From contig NZ_LMDC01000012.1 of NCBI RefSeq assembly GCF_001425705.1, positions 836,771 through 900,770 on the forward strand: a DNA stretch of 64,000 bases, in the 5' to 3' direction. The translations under genes and the position numbers were made by a program. The stretch is from Pelomonas sp. Root1217. GTDB lineage: Bacteria > Pseudomonadota > Gammaproteobacteria > Burkholderiales > Burkholderiaceae_C. Below the pieces are notes generated by a model. It searched no databases. It was not told the origin of the DNA and was given only the letters and a program-made list of their open reading frames with translations. Of this stretch, positions 1 to 8,149 are shown piece after piece (position 1 is the first letter of the stretch; every line of letters begins with the position of its first letter).

Positions 1-253
1 TCGAAAAGCAGCCAACCAGGCGAGAGAAGTCGCGTGAGTAGCAGTGCTACAGCCCTCGTCAGTGAGGCGGCCGCTCCTTGGCTGCCTGAGGTCGGACAGA
101 TGAGGGAGTCGTCCTAACCTTGTGGAAAGTTGGCTTCTGTCCGCAATCACCCGCACACGCAGGTCTGTATGCAGATGTATCCTGCCAGGCATTCGGAGAG
201 CTGACCGCGTCAGGCGACGCGCATTCAATGCAGCCGCCGGGGAGGTTTAAGCC
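1..253. other. Left edge upstream of hxsB, no gene assigned
   Basis: No frame is convincing here. On the + strand the three frames close at 115-117 (TAA), 35-37 (TGA) and 39-41 (TAG), so the 3' end of an upstream gene could run into the window, but the short tails carry no recognisable motif. His-Xaa-Ser loci usually also encode a small protein, HxsD; if present it lies left of the window or ends in the first 120 bases. A Shine-Dalgarno core GGAGG at 241-245 serves hxsB. Confidence 0.3.
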
Positions 254-1693
254 GTGTCCTATGCATCGGCACCATTGCCGTTCAGGACTCGCTGCGTCGC
301 GGGTCGTGACGATAGATTGGTGGTCTCCGACACCGGCGACTACGTGTTCTTGTCCGGGCGAGAACTGGCAACGCTCGAAACGGCGCCAGACGCCCTGAAT
401 TTGGAATTGCGCGCGAGTTTGCGTTCCAAGTTCATCCTTGTCGATCAAGGCGCCCAGCCGGGCATGGAGCGCCTTCGGCGATCTCGCATCGCCGCTCGAA
501 AAGAGGTGACGACACAGGGGCCAGCGCTTCACATCATTGTTCCCACGCTGCAGTGCGCGCATTCCTGCAAGTACTGCCAGGTGTCGCGCTCGCTTGATGC
601 GACCAGCTTCACTATGAGCCATGAAGCGCTTGATGCCGCTTGCGACACCGTTCTGCAGAGCTCAGCGAGGCTGTTGACGGTGGAGTTTCAGGGCGGCGAT
701 CCGCTCCTTCGCTTCGACCTGATCGAACGCGCCGTGGAAAGGGTCTTGGCCTCGCCAGAGCTCAACGGCCGCCGAGTCCGCTTCGTCGTTGCATCGACCT
801 TGCACCAACTGACCGACGGAATGTGCGATTTCATGGCGCGCCACGACATGGTGCTGTCCACCAGCATCGACGGGCCAGCTGAGCTGCACAACCGGAACCG
901 GCCAATACCCACGCGAGATTCCTACGAACGAACTCTCGCGGGCATCGGACTGGCAAGAAGTCGACTCGGCCACGACAAGGTGTCCGCGCTGATGACAACA
1001 ACCCGCGAGTCCCTGGCGCAGCCAGAAGTCATCGTCGACGAGTACGTGAAGCTCGGCTTCTCGGAGATCTTCCTTCGCCCGCTGAGTGCTTACGGCTTTG
1101 CGAAGCGGAACCAACGGCATCTTGGCTACAGCCTCGAAGACTTTCAGCGGTTCTATGCCCGTGCGTTCGAACGTGTGCTGGACTGGAATTCCCGCGGCGT
1201 CGCGCTGCGAGAGGTTTACGCGTCCATCATCCTTAACAAGCTTCTTTCGCCGTTTGATGCCGGCTACGTCGACTTGCAGAGTCCATGCGCATCGGGTCGT
1301 GGCGTGCTGGTCTACAACTACGACGGCTTTGTCTACCCAAGTGATGAAGCGAGGATGGTGCTCGAGTCCGGCGACGCCAGCTGGCGCATGGGCCGCATCG
1401 GTGACCCCTTGAGTTCCCTCTTGAATTCCGACGCGGCCCGACTAATCGCCAGCGCCGGTGATTCGCACAGCGCTGAGGGCTGTCGGGATTGCGCCTATCA
1501 ACCGTTCTGCGCCCCGAACCCCATCGACTCCCAGGCGCAGTACGGAAAACCAGACGCCTCGCCGCTGCTGACTGAACACTGTCAGCGCCACATGTGGCTG
1601 TTCGACAATTTCATCGCGCGCGTCGAAGACGCTGAGCCCCAGCAGCTCGACATGTTCCATCGCTGGGCCGGCGCAGCAGGAGCAGCTGCATGA
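254..1693 (+). CDS. hxsB: His-Xaa-Ser system radical SAM maturase HxsB
   Basis: A 479-residue radical SAM enzyme that probably modifies the His-Xaa-Ser repeats of HxsA. The 4Fe-4S/SAM motif is CAHSCKYC (C101, C105, C108). The C-terminal third holds further cysteines (CASGRG, CRDCAYQPFC, then EHC), the pattern of a SPASM-type auxiliary cluster region. The GTG start is chosen because GGAGG lies 8 bases upstream. The gene overlaps hxsC by 4 bases, and hxsC overlaps hxsA by 1, so the three form one operon. Pairing with a second radical SAM protein and with a His-x-Ser repeat substrate is the defining layout of this family. The chemistry of the modification is not known from the sequence. Confidence 0.9.
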   Translation: MSYASAPLPFRTRCVAGRDDRLVVSDTGDYVFLSGRELATLETAPDALNLELRASLRSKFILVDQGAQPGMERLRRSRIAARKEVTTQGPALHIIVPTLQCAHSCKYCQVSRSLDATSFTMSHEALDAACDTVLQSSARLLTVEFQGGDPLLRFDLIERAVERVLASPELNGRRVRFVVASTLHQLTDGMCDFMARHDMVLSTSIDGPAELHNRNRPIPTRDSYERTLAGIGLARSRLGHDKVSALMTTTRESLAQPEVIVDEYVKLGFSEIFLRPLSAYGFAKRNQRHLGYSLEDFQRFYARAFERVLDWNSRGVALREVYASIILNKLLSPFDAGYVDLQSPCASGRGVLVYNYDGFVYPSDEARMVLESGDASWRMGRIGDPLSSLLNSDAARLIASAGDSHSAEGCRDCAYQPFCAPNPIDSQAQYGKPDASPLLTEHCQRHMWLFDNFIARVEDAEPQQLDMFHRWAGAAGAAA

Positions 1694-2814
1694 GAACCGT
1701 TCGGTGCGAGCTTCAACCTGGAGTGGCGCCTGGCGTGCACAGGGTGGTCAGCGCCGATGAGTTGGCTGGGGTGTGGACGCCCGAGCTACGGTTTCTTGTT
1801 GTTGCGAACACCCCGGAAGAAAAAGCCCAGGCCGAACGGCTCGTGGGCAGCGAGGTGAAGAACGTGGCTTGGGCCGCCAGCGCGGATCTCATGGCCGGCG
1901 ACGTGGTGACCATCGACACGGCTCGAAGCAAGGTGGTGGTCCTCTATCGAGAGTCCGACCGGCACCACTCGCTTTTCGCCACTAACCGATGCAACAGCCT
2001 CTGCCTGATGTGTTCGCAACCGCCGACGCCACAGGCGGATCCATGGTTGATTGAAGAGGCCATGGTCACGCTGTGTCACATGCGTACCTCCCCCGCTCAC
2101 CTGGGCATCACAGGTGGCGAGCCCACGCTGCTGGGAGGAGACCTTGTCCGACTGCTCCGGACGGTGCGTGCGCTTCACCCAGCCACTTGCATTGAAGTGC
2201 TGACGAACGGTCGCCGTCTTGCGGATCCGGCGCTCGCTTCCATGCTGTTTGAGCCGCCCGTGGAAAACGTCAGCTGGCTGGTCCCGCTTTATGGCCATGC
2301 CAGCTATCTGCACGACTTCGTCGTACAGGCGCCCGGCGCGTTCGATCAAACCATCGGTGGACTGCTTGCGTTGCAAGAGCACGGGCAGCCTATCCAACTG
2401 CGGATCGTCTTGATCGAGCCAGTTCTGCAGCACCTGAAGGATCTGGCCGACTTCATAGCAAGGAACTTGCCCTTCGTGCGCGAGGTGGCCTTGATGGCCA
2501 GTGAGCCCATCGGCTTTGCCCTGGCGAACCGTGAGCTATGCGAAGTGGACTTGCTGGACTGGACCGAAGTGCTGACCGGCGCAGTCGCCATCTTCAGGCG
2601 GTACGGGCTGCCAGTACTGTTCATGAACACGCCGCTGTGCGCTCTGCCGACGGGCCTGCGCGGCTTTGCCCATCAAAGCATCTCCGACTGGAAGAACGTC
2701 TTTGCAGCTGAGTGTGAAAACTGCGCTGCGAAGCAACAGTGCTCCGGCCTGTTCGCGTGGCATGAGCGCGGCTGGAAGCCGACTCGAATTCAACCGATCC
2801 AGGAGCTCGTCTGA
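1690..2814 (+). CDS. hxsC: His-Xaa-Ser system radical SAM maturase HxsC
   Basis: A 374-residue second radical SAM protein of the system. The cluster motif CNSLCLMC is at C101, C105 and C108, followed by a glycine-rich GITGGEPT segment that binds SAM in this superfamily. A C-terminal CENCAAKQQC cysteine group may bind a further cluster. It starts at an ATG that overlaps the hxsB stop (ATGA), so the two are translationally coupled. Its role is inferred from family and context: it acts with HxsB on HxsA, which is encoded immediately downstream. Confidence 0.9.
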   Translation: MRTVRCELQPGVAPGVHRVVSADELAGVWTPELRFLVVANTPEEKAQAERLVGSEVKNVAWAASADLMAGDVVTIDTARSKVVVLYRESDRHHSLFATNRCNSLCLMCSQPPTPQADPWLIEEAMVTLCHMRTSPAHLGITGGEPTLLGGDLVRLLRTVRALHPATCIEVLTNGRRLADPALASMLFEPPVENVSWLVPLYGHASYLHDFVVQAPGAFDQTIGGLLALQEHGQPIQLRIVLIEPVLQHLKDLADFIARNLPFVREVALMASEPIGFALANRELCEVDLLDWTEVLTGAVAIFRRYGLPVLFMNTPLCALPTGLRGFAHQSISDWKNVFAAECENCAAKQQCSGLFAWHERGWKPTRIQPIQELV

Positions 2815-3509
2815 TGAGCAAGTTCATTCGCAACCTGGCGCTGTTCGTGGCCGGCCTGCCGCTGATCACACCGCGTGCGTCCGACGGCGCTGTAGCCGGG
2901 CCCGGCGCCGCCCCAGCACCGGAGCCGAGCATCGTTCCCTTGCGCCCGCTGAACTTCGATCGAGAAAACCTCTTCGCGGGACATCGATCCCACTCGAGCC
3001 ACAGCTCGCATTCCAGCCATTCGTCGCACTATTCAGGATCCAGCAGCTCTTATGCGGCACCACCAGCGCCGGCCGCTTCAAAGCCGGCCCTCAACCTTGC
3101 AGCCGACCCGGCACCGTCGCCTGTGCCTGCTAGGGTTTCCGTGCCATCCCCGCCGGCGCCGATTCGTCTACTTGACGAGCCCAGTCAACCTAGCCACGTG
3201 CTGGCGCCATCAGTGGCGTTCCCTGCGCGGCAGGCTGGATCCAATCTCGGCGGTGCATCTGTATACAACGGCACGGCGGCGGCCCAGCCCGCACCTACTT
3301 TGAGCTTGGGCGAGAAACGCAAGCTGCAGGTGATGCGAGTGCAAATTGCGCTCACCCGGCTCGGGCTTTACAGCAGTCAGGTTGACGGTGTCCTCAACGC
3401 GGAGACGCAGGAGGCGCTCAAGCACTTTCAGCAATTGAAGGGGCTCCCTCGATCCGGGACGATGACGACGCCCACGCTGAACGCGCTGGGAGTGCCTGCC
3501 GCGAGTTAG
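2814..3509 (+). CDS. hxsA: His-Xaa-Ser repeat protein HxsA with peptidoglycan-binding domain
   Basis: A 231-residue candidate substrate of HxsB and HxsC. Residues 1-20 are mildly hydrophobic after a basic start and could be an export signal. Residues 57-74 hold six consecutive His-x-Ser triplets (His at 57, 60, 63, 66, 69, 72). A long Pro/Ala linker (about 80-160) leads to a C-terminal domain (about 164-229) with the features of a PG_binding_1 fold: QIALTRLGLYSSQVDG and EALKHFQQLKGL. This suggests a modified protein anchored at the cell wall. The start ATG overlaps the last base of the hxsC stop. A degraded copy of its 3' half is found 4.6 kb downstream. Confidence 0.9.
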   Translation: MSKFIRNLALFVAGLPLITPRASDGAVAGPGAAPAPEPSIVPLRPLNFDRENLFAGHRSHSSHSSHSSHSSHYSGSSSSYAAPPAPAASKPALNLAADPAPSPVPARVSVPSPPAPIRLLDEPSQPSHVLAPSVAFPARQAGSNLGGASVYNGTAAAQPAPTLSLGEKRKLQVMRVQIALTRLGLYSSQVDGVLNAETQEALKHFQQLKGLPRSGTMTTPTLNALGVPAAS

Positions 3510-3660
3510 CGGATCGCCACTTGGCTGTCGGTGCCGCGCAAGCTCCGCCGCCGAAACGCGGCAGCAGCGATGCACCCTTCGCCGCACGCGCATTAGCGAC
3601 GCACCGCGCTGAGCACCTGGGCGCCGGCCACCAGTGCCCAACGGCCTCGGTGGTCTTTCC

Positions 3661-3897
3661 CTAGTACGCCTTTGCGTCGGCCTGCATGTTGAGCACGCGA
3701 TCCACCTTGTGCACCGCCTTCCTATAGTCGGCGAACGCCGCCGCTAGACGCTGCCCGAATCCTGGTCCAGTGGCGATGCTCATGACCAGGTTTCTATCGC
3801 AATCGCGGGCGCAGATTAGGCCGGGGGCCCGCTCAAAAGACAGCTGGCCCACGCCAGCCACCGGTCCGAAACTCCGGTTGAATTCGAACAAGGCCAT
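3661..3897 (-). CDS. Small hypothetical protein
   Basis: A 78-residue protein beginning MALFEFNRSFG. The start at 3897 is chosen over an upstream in-frame ATG because GGGAGAAG lies just before it. It has two cysteines close together (ICARDCD), no membrane segment, and an amphipathic C-terminal half (RLAAAFADYRKAVHKVDRV). I do not recognise a family. It lies convergent to hxsA, and its stop is about 150 bases beyond the hxsA stop; that gap shows no gene. Confidence 0.5.
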   Translation of the reverse strand: MALFEFNRSFGPVAGVGQLSFERAPGLICARDCDRNLVMSIATGPGFGQRLAAAFADYRKAVHKVDRVLNMQADAKAY

Positions 3898-3972
3898 TGT
3901 CTTCTCCCATTCAGGTATTGAACTTGGCCACGGTGGCCGCACGGCAGAACCAGGGGCAGCAGGCTGCCATCG

Positions 3973-4197
3973 TCAGATGAAGCGGACGTGGCGCCCTTCG
4001 AAGCATTCGAAGATGTCGCGCCAAGAGTCGACGTCAACTTCATCGACCTCGACAGCGTGCAAGAACTGAACCTTCCTGAACTCATCGCGCATGGCCTCGG
4101 GCCATTGTTCGTTGTGGGTTCTGTCGGTGGTGCGGCGCTCGGCGAGGTGCATGGCGTTCTCTTGGTGGCTTTCTGGATTTGGTGGCGGCTGGTTCAT
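3973..4197 (-). CDS. Small hypothetical protein, paralogue of the gene at 4378
   Basis: A 74-residue soluble protein. Its C-terminal half (RKVQFLHAVEVDEVDVDSW) aligns with RRVQFLAGVEVREISMADW of the divergent neighbour at 4378-4644, so the two are probably paralogues. The start at 4197 is uncertain: a downstream ATG at 4152 has a better spaced AAGAGAA upstream and would give 59 residues. No known domain recognised. The shared core VQFL..VEV....(9)..W is the only conserved feature I can see. Confidence 0.5.
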   Translation of the reverse strand: MNQPPPNPESHQENAMHLAERRTTDRTHNEQWPEAMRDEFRKVQFLHAVEVDEVDVDSWRDIFECFEGRHVRFI

Positions 4198-4229
4198 GGC
4201 GTCACTAGTGTCTGAACAGTGGCCCGCGG

Positions 4230-4319
4230 CGGCTATCGCCCTCAAGGGGGAGGCCCAGGGGCCGCATCCCCCAAAAGGGGGAGCCCTCCCGCCCAGATCC
4301 CCATTCGGGGCGATAGCCG
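4230..4319. repeat. 12-bp perfect inverted repeat between divergent paralogues
   Basis: The arms CGGCTATCGCCC (4230-4241) and GGGCGATAGCCG (4308-4319) are perfect complements separated by 66 bases. The spacer is itself rich in G and C runs that can pair (CCCCCAAAAGGGGG). The element sits exactly between two small divergent paralogous genes, so it could be a shared operator, a pair of terminators, or the relic of a mobile repeat. Confidence 0.6.
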
Positions 4320-4377
4320 GAACGCCGCGAGGTCGAGAAACTGACGGTCATCGAAAGCAGTCACCCAGGAGCCCGCC

Positions 4378-4644
4378 ATGCAAACCGTCGCCGCCCACCG
4401 CGCCAACCAGTTCCCTGGCCTGTTTTCTCGCTCCTCGGAAGCGATTCAGCCGATTCAGCGCAACGTTCAGCGCACCTATGCCAACGAAGTCCGCGACAGC
4501 ATCATGCGTCGCACCCGCCAGATGAGCGGTACGCAGTCTCACAACAGGCGCGTCCAGTTCCTGGCCGGCGTTGAGGTGCGCGAGATCAGCATGGCGGACT
4601 GGGCGAAGGCCAATGCAGAGTTCAAGCCCGTCTGGATTGGCTGA
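4378..4644 (+). CDS. Small hypothetical protein, paralogue of the gene at 3973
   Basis: An 88-residue protein starting MQTVAAHRANQFPG, with AGGAG 8-9 bases before the ATG. The N-terminal half is basic and Gln/Arg-rich (IQPIQRNVQRTYANEVRDS); the C-terminal half carries the RRVQFLAGVEVREISMADW core shared with the divergent gene at 3973-4197. No known family recognised. It is in the same orientation as the HNH-like gene 82 bases downstream. Confidence 0.55.
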   Translation: MQTVAAHRANQFPGLFSRSSEAIQPIQRNVQRTYANEVRDSIMRRTRQMSGTQSHNRRVQFLAGVEVREISMADWAKANAEFKPVWIG

Positions 4645-4726
4645 ACGGCCAGCGTTCGCTTTGCCGCGGACGGCTCGCATAGGATGGCAAGCGCCCGCGC
4701 TGAGCGCATCGGAGAGTCCATGGACG

Positions 4727-5203
4727 ATGGCAACTCGAGACCTAACCTTCGAAAGCGCGCGTGAAGCCTTCCGCTATGACCCCGACAGTGGAATGCTGTA
4801 CCGCCGCCATGGGGAGCGTGAGAGGGTGGGCACGGCCAGATCGCACGGCTACCTTCTCGTTAGCTTTGGCAACAAGACCTATAAGGTTCAACGCGTTGCG
4901 TGGCTGCTGATGTACGGGGATTGGCCCGGTGGGACCATCAAGTACGTCAATGGCATCAAGACCGACAACCGCCGCGTCAACTTGCGATGCCGCACCCACG
5001 AACAGGCCGAGCTCACCCTTGCCGAGGCGGCGTCCGCTCAGCTAGTTGGTGTGCTGTCCGAGGGAGATCGTTGGGTGGCCGTAGTTCCCTACGACGAAAC
5101 ACTGCTGCGCATAGGCCCCTTCGATACTCATGCTGCGGCCCACGACGCATATGCAACTGCTGTGTCAACGGCACTTCGTTGGGAAAGGCGGCGGCCGGCC
5201 TAA
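4727..5203 (+). CDS. Degenerate HNH (HNH_3-like) protein
   Basis: A 158-residue protein with the layout of phage-type HNH_3 homing-like nucleases: a YDP.SG.LYRR segment near the N-terminus, then KVQRVAWLLMYGDWPGG, then a TDNRRVNLR helix. In active members the first motif reads VHRLAW and the second IDHINGD; here these are VQRVAW and IKYVNGI, so both key histidines are replaced. It is therefore likely a DNA-binding derivative without nuclease activity. The start at 4727 has GGAGAG 10 bases upstream. The C-terminal 60 residues (AAAHDAYATA) resemble an AP2-like tail seen in such proteins. Confidence 0.7.
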   Translation: MATRDLTFESAREAFRYDPDSGMLYRRHGERERVGTARSHGYLLVSFGNKTYKVQRVAWLLMYGDWPGGTIKYVNGIKTDNRRVNLRCRTHEQAELTLAEAASAQLVGVLSEGDRWVAVVPYDETLLRIGPFDTHAAAHDAYATAVSTALRWERRRPA

Positions 5204-5218
5204 AGCTTTCACGTTTGG

Positions 5219-5347
5219 CTAGAACGACACCGCTGACGGCTCAACTTTCAGCGCGCCCAAGACGCGGCGCACGGTGGCCAGGTCATAGGCATCGGCGACG
5301 TGGACCAGCAGCCAACGATAGGTCTGCGGCCCTGTAAGCGGGCGCAT
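5219..5347 (-). CDS. Possible small ORF
   Basis: A 42-codon frame (MRPLTGPQTYRWLLVHV to EPSAVSF) that fills most of the 240-base gap between the HNH-like gene and the secreted protein at 5445. A GTG 15 bases further upstream is an alternative start with AGTAGG before it. Composition looks protein-like but there is no homologue I recognise. It may be a fragment of a larger decayed gene. Confidence 0.3.
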   Translation of the reverse strand: MRPLTGPQTYRWLLVHVADAYDLATVRRVLGALKVEPSAVSF

Positions 5348-5444
5348 GGTGTAGACCCACACTGGGCACCTACTTGTCTCGGGGGTGTTCTGCGAGCTAA
5401 CCAGTTCCCGTGCGCCGTACGATCAACGCAAGGGAGACCAAAGT

Positions 5445-5960
5445 ATGAGGGTAAGTGGACTTGCCGCGGGCGTCGTTTTCGCCGGTCTGGTTGGGCCGGC
5501 TTTCGCAGTCAACAAGTGCACGGCAAAGGACGGCTCAATTAGCTTTCAAGACGCTCCCTGCTCGACGGCCGCGCAGTCACAGGAATCGGTCCGTGTCCGA
5601 GAGCAAGGCACCATCAGCTCTGCGGGCTCCTACGGTTTAGGTCCGCTTGACCTGACGGGCTCAAGCGACCAGCGCCTCGTTCGGATTGCGGCCGCTGTGG
5701 AAAACCTTGCAGACTGGTCCAGCGATTGCAAAATTAAGCTGCAGGTCTACGGCCGCGCCCCGAACTCGTCAATGGCTTGCGGCCGATTTCTAGCTCACTA
5801 TCAAGCTTGGTGGTCACCATCAGTTGCGGCCATGTCGGAACTCATGAAGAACGACTCGTGGGCGGGTGCGAACATCCGAACCATTGAGAAAGTGACATCG
5901 TTCATGCGGAAAATTCGAGAGAACAGCGAGTTCATCGCATTGCGGTCACAAGCCGACTAA
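5445..5960 (+). CDS. Secreted DUF4124-like protein
   Basis: A 171-residue exported protein. The first 19 residues form a signal peptide (MRVSGLAAGVVFAGLVGPAFA). The mature N-terminus NKCTAKDGSISFQDAPC is the DUF4124 pattern, a short cysteine-paired motif common in Burkholderiales periplasmic proteins. The rest (about 70-171) has two more cysteines (SDCKIK, MACGRF) and helical segments without a known fold. The start at 5445 has AGGGAGA upstream; a longer in-frame start would place the signal peptide internally. The function is unknown. Confidence 0.65.
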   Translation: MRVSGLAAGVVFAGLVGPAFAVNKCTAKDGSISFQDAPCSTAAQSQESVRVREQGTISSAGSYGLGPLDLTGSSDQRLVRIAAAVENLADWSSDCKIKLQVYGRAPNSSMACGRFLAHYQAWWSPSVAAMSELMKNDSWAGANIRTIEKVTSFMRKIRENSEFIALRSQAD

Positions 5961-6268
5961 GTTGCGGCCAAAGACGCTTTACGAGCACGGCGAAGGACAA
6001 CGCCGAGCCTGAGTCCTGGTGAACGGTCGGGAGGGGCAAGCGAACCTTGATTTGGTGCAGAGCACATAGGGTCGCACAGGGGCTCGATCTGGTCGGCCAG
6101 TTCAAGCGATTCAACCAGCACGACCTCGTCGCTGAGGTCGTCCGCGACGTCGATGAATTTGGCCAGATCGCCGTAGATTTCAGCAGCGTCGCCGGCGCTG
6201 GTGAGATGCCTGGTCGCCGCCTGACGCAGGCTGGGCAGGTCCGGCGCATCGTCTTCGCTGGCTGTCAC
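5957..6268 (-). CDS. Hypothetical acidic protein
   Basis: A 103-residue protein read from a GTG with GAGGGAG five bases upstream. The first 60 residues are acidic and helical (DAAEIYGDLAKFIDVADDLSD), the tail is Arg/Pro-rich and may be less constrained. Its end overlaps the convergent secreted-protein gene by 4 bases. No known domain recognised. A longer start at 6349 is possible but lacks a ribosome binding site. Confidence 0.4.
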   Translation of the reverse strand: MTASEDDAPDLPSLRQAATRHLTSAGDAAEIYGDLAKFIDVADDLSDEVVLVESLELADQIEPLCDPMCSAPNQGSLAPPDRSPGLRLGVVLRRARKASLAAT

Positions 6269-6476
6269 TGGTGCTCCCTCGTTTCCGACCGTCGTTTCGC
6301 GCTCCCTAAGTCTGCTACCGGGTTTCTTGACACTGACTTTCGGAAGCATGGCGACGCTGGGCCGCCATGTCAGCAGGGATCGACGCCCGAGCCAGATGGC
6401 CTCCTTAATTGAGTGATGGCGAGGCAGCAGGGTCTGGTTGACACTTGTGAGGTGACTCTGTGCTTACTGTCCGCAC

Positions 6477-6830
6477 GTGGCCACTATTCGCCTGCCTTTT
6501 ATTCGACAAGGAGTATGGGATTTGAAAGTTCTTACTGATGCAGATAGCGGCGCAGGCCGAAATATGCTGGCGAATGCTGCCCCACCCAAGGTTATTGACG
6601 TAGATGCCGCATCCCTCGCAACAAAAGTTCAGGCAATTCTCGGAGAACTAGAAGGTGCCTTGGGCTCTGCCAATGAGGCCATGCAGAAATTCAAGGTGTC
6701 AGAGGTTTCATTCAATTTGGCGATCACATCTTCCGGCGAGGTGTCGTTGATGTCGATTCTGAAAGCAAACACAAGCATTCAAGCTGGCATCCAGGTAAAA
6801 ATCCAGCCCAAAGACCCTCCAAAGGAATAG
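6477..6830 (+). CDS. Pepco/Trypco-like peptidase-associated small protein
   Basis: A 117-residue protein from a GTG start. After a basic N-terminus (IRLPFIRQG) comes a helix (AASLATKVQAILGELEGAL) and then a beta-rich tail with EVSFNLAITSSGEVSLMSI and IQAGIQVKIQP. This layout (helix, then F.L.I...GE....I.A.....V.I) resembles the Trypco/Pepco domains, short partners coded beside proteases in predicted bacterial conflict systems. The gene is 43 bases upstream of a zinc peptidase on the same strand, which supports the reading. The assignment is by pattern only. Confidence 0.5.
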   Translation: MATIRLPFIRQGVWDLKVLTDADSGAGRNMLANAAPPKVIDVDAASLATKVQAILGELEGALGSANEAMQKFKVSEVSFNLAITSSGEVSLMSILKANTSIQAGIQVKIQPKDPPKE

Positions 6831-6873
6831 AGCGTCCTGCGATACAGGTTCGTCAAAGACTCGGGAGCTTGCC

Positions 6874-8097
6874 TTGGCTAATGAAGATCTTCGGTCTGCT
6901 TACAAGCAACTTCTCGCGAGCGAGGGTATCCCCCTCGACGAATTTGATCCTGAATTCCTGTACAAGCTATTCAAGTTCGAAGATGAGATGAACCGGCGCC
7001 GAGCGCCCGATCGGCAGCCGCTTGATGACACGGTCCTGCAACAGCGTGCCATTGACGTCGCAACGTCCGGCGGCGTGTGGAACCATCGAATCCAAGCTTT
7101 GGTGCCTTCGGTAGCACTGGCAGCGGATGCAAGGATCAATCACCTGAATGAGGCCTACGGGTCCGCGTTCGAAGTCCCTGCAGAAGAGTTTCTATTGTTC
7201 GGAGAATTTCCGACGCTGCAGTTCAACGCGGCTGTCGAGCCGACGGAATTTGGCTACCTCGTATTGATAAATAGCGGTTTGGCTCAGTTGCTTATGGAAG
7301 TGGGCATGCTTCTTTCGGAGGCGAGACCGTTTGATTTGCCGGCCGACATCTTAGAACGCCGCGTTGACTATGCATCTGAGATGGCGATCGGCATGGTGCG
7401 CAAATATCGGGAGAAGAAAAACTTCCTCCTTGTGCGGGCGTCCGGCGGGCGGCAGGATGAAACGTCGTATGACCTGCGCTTCAATTCATTTGTATTGGAA
7501 GTGACGCTGGTCTTTGCGATCGCTCATGAGATCGCCCACATTGTTTTGGGTCACTGTGGAGGCGGGCGAAAGCATCATCTAATCGGCAGTGCAGAGTTTT
7601 TGCATGCAGACATACCCCTCGGATGGAAGGAGGAGTTGGCAGCGGATTCCCTCGCCGCGATGATTGTGGAAACGTGGTTCTTGAACAGGCTGAGCAACAA
7701 TGACCGCGTCGAAGATGAACTCGTCGACTACTTTGTTTCTCATGGGTTCTTTGCGCCGTTGTTCTTCTTTAGCTGCGAACGCCTTGTCAACACTTGGCCC
7801 GATCCACAGGCGGATGCCGCTGGCAGTTCGACGCATCCGCCGCCGACTCTTAGGCAACGCCTGCTCGCTCAGCAGATGGCCGGCACTTCACATGCGCATC
7901 GTGCGGCGCTGTTGCAGACCCGGCCTTACCGCACCTTCCTGAAGCGAGTAGAGATGAAGGCCGCCGAGGCGTTTCTCGATGGGACCCACGAAGGTCGCGA
8001 AGGTATGGTGGAGGGCTCGTCGGATGAACTCCTGAGACTGCTCGAAACCCTGGCAGAAGAAGTCAGCGAGGAAGGCAGTCAGCGGCAGGACAACTGA
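6874..8097 (+). CDS. Zinc metallopeptidase (HEIAH, M48-like)
   Basis: A 407-residue protein with a gluzincin signature: AHEIAHIVLGH near residue 218 and EELAADSLA about 35 residues later, giving two His ligands, the catalytic Glu and a third Glu ligand. There is no signal peptide and no clear membrane helix, so it is likely cytoplasmic, unlike HtpX. The N-terminal 200 residues have no family I know. The TTG start has CGGGAG upstream; the first in-frame ATG lies far inside. It is probably co-transcribed with the Pepco/Trypco-like gene, suggesting an effector peptidase under control of a small partner. Confidence 0.7.
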   Translation: MANEDLRSAYKQLLASEGIPLDEFDPEFLYKLFKFEDEMNRRRAPDRQPLDDTVLQQRAIDVATSGGVWNHRIQALVPSVALAADARINHLNEAYGSAFEVPAEEFLLFGEFPTLQFNAAVEPTEFGYLVLINSGLAQLLMEVGMLLSEARPFDLPADILERRVDYASEMAIGMVRKYREKKNFLLVRASGGRQDETSYDLRFNSFVLEVTLVFAIAHEIAHIVLGHCGGGRKHHLIGSAEFLHADIPLGWKEELAADSLAAMIVETWFLNRLSNNDRVEDELVDYFVSHGFFAPLFFFSCERLVNTWPDPQADAAGSSTHPPPTLRQRLLAQQMAGTSHAHRAALLQTRPYRTFLKRVEMKAAEAFLDGTHEGREGMVEGSSDELLRLLETLAEEVSEEGSQRQDN

Positions 8098-8149
8098 CAG
8101 CTGTCCCAGCACGCTACGCGGTGAGGCATCGCTGGCAACACGTCTGATC

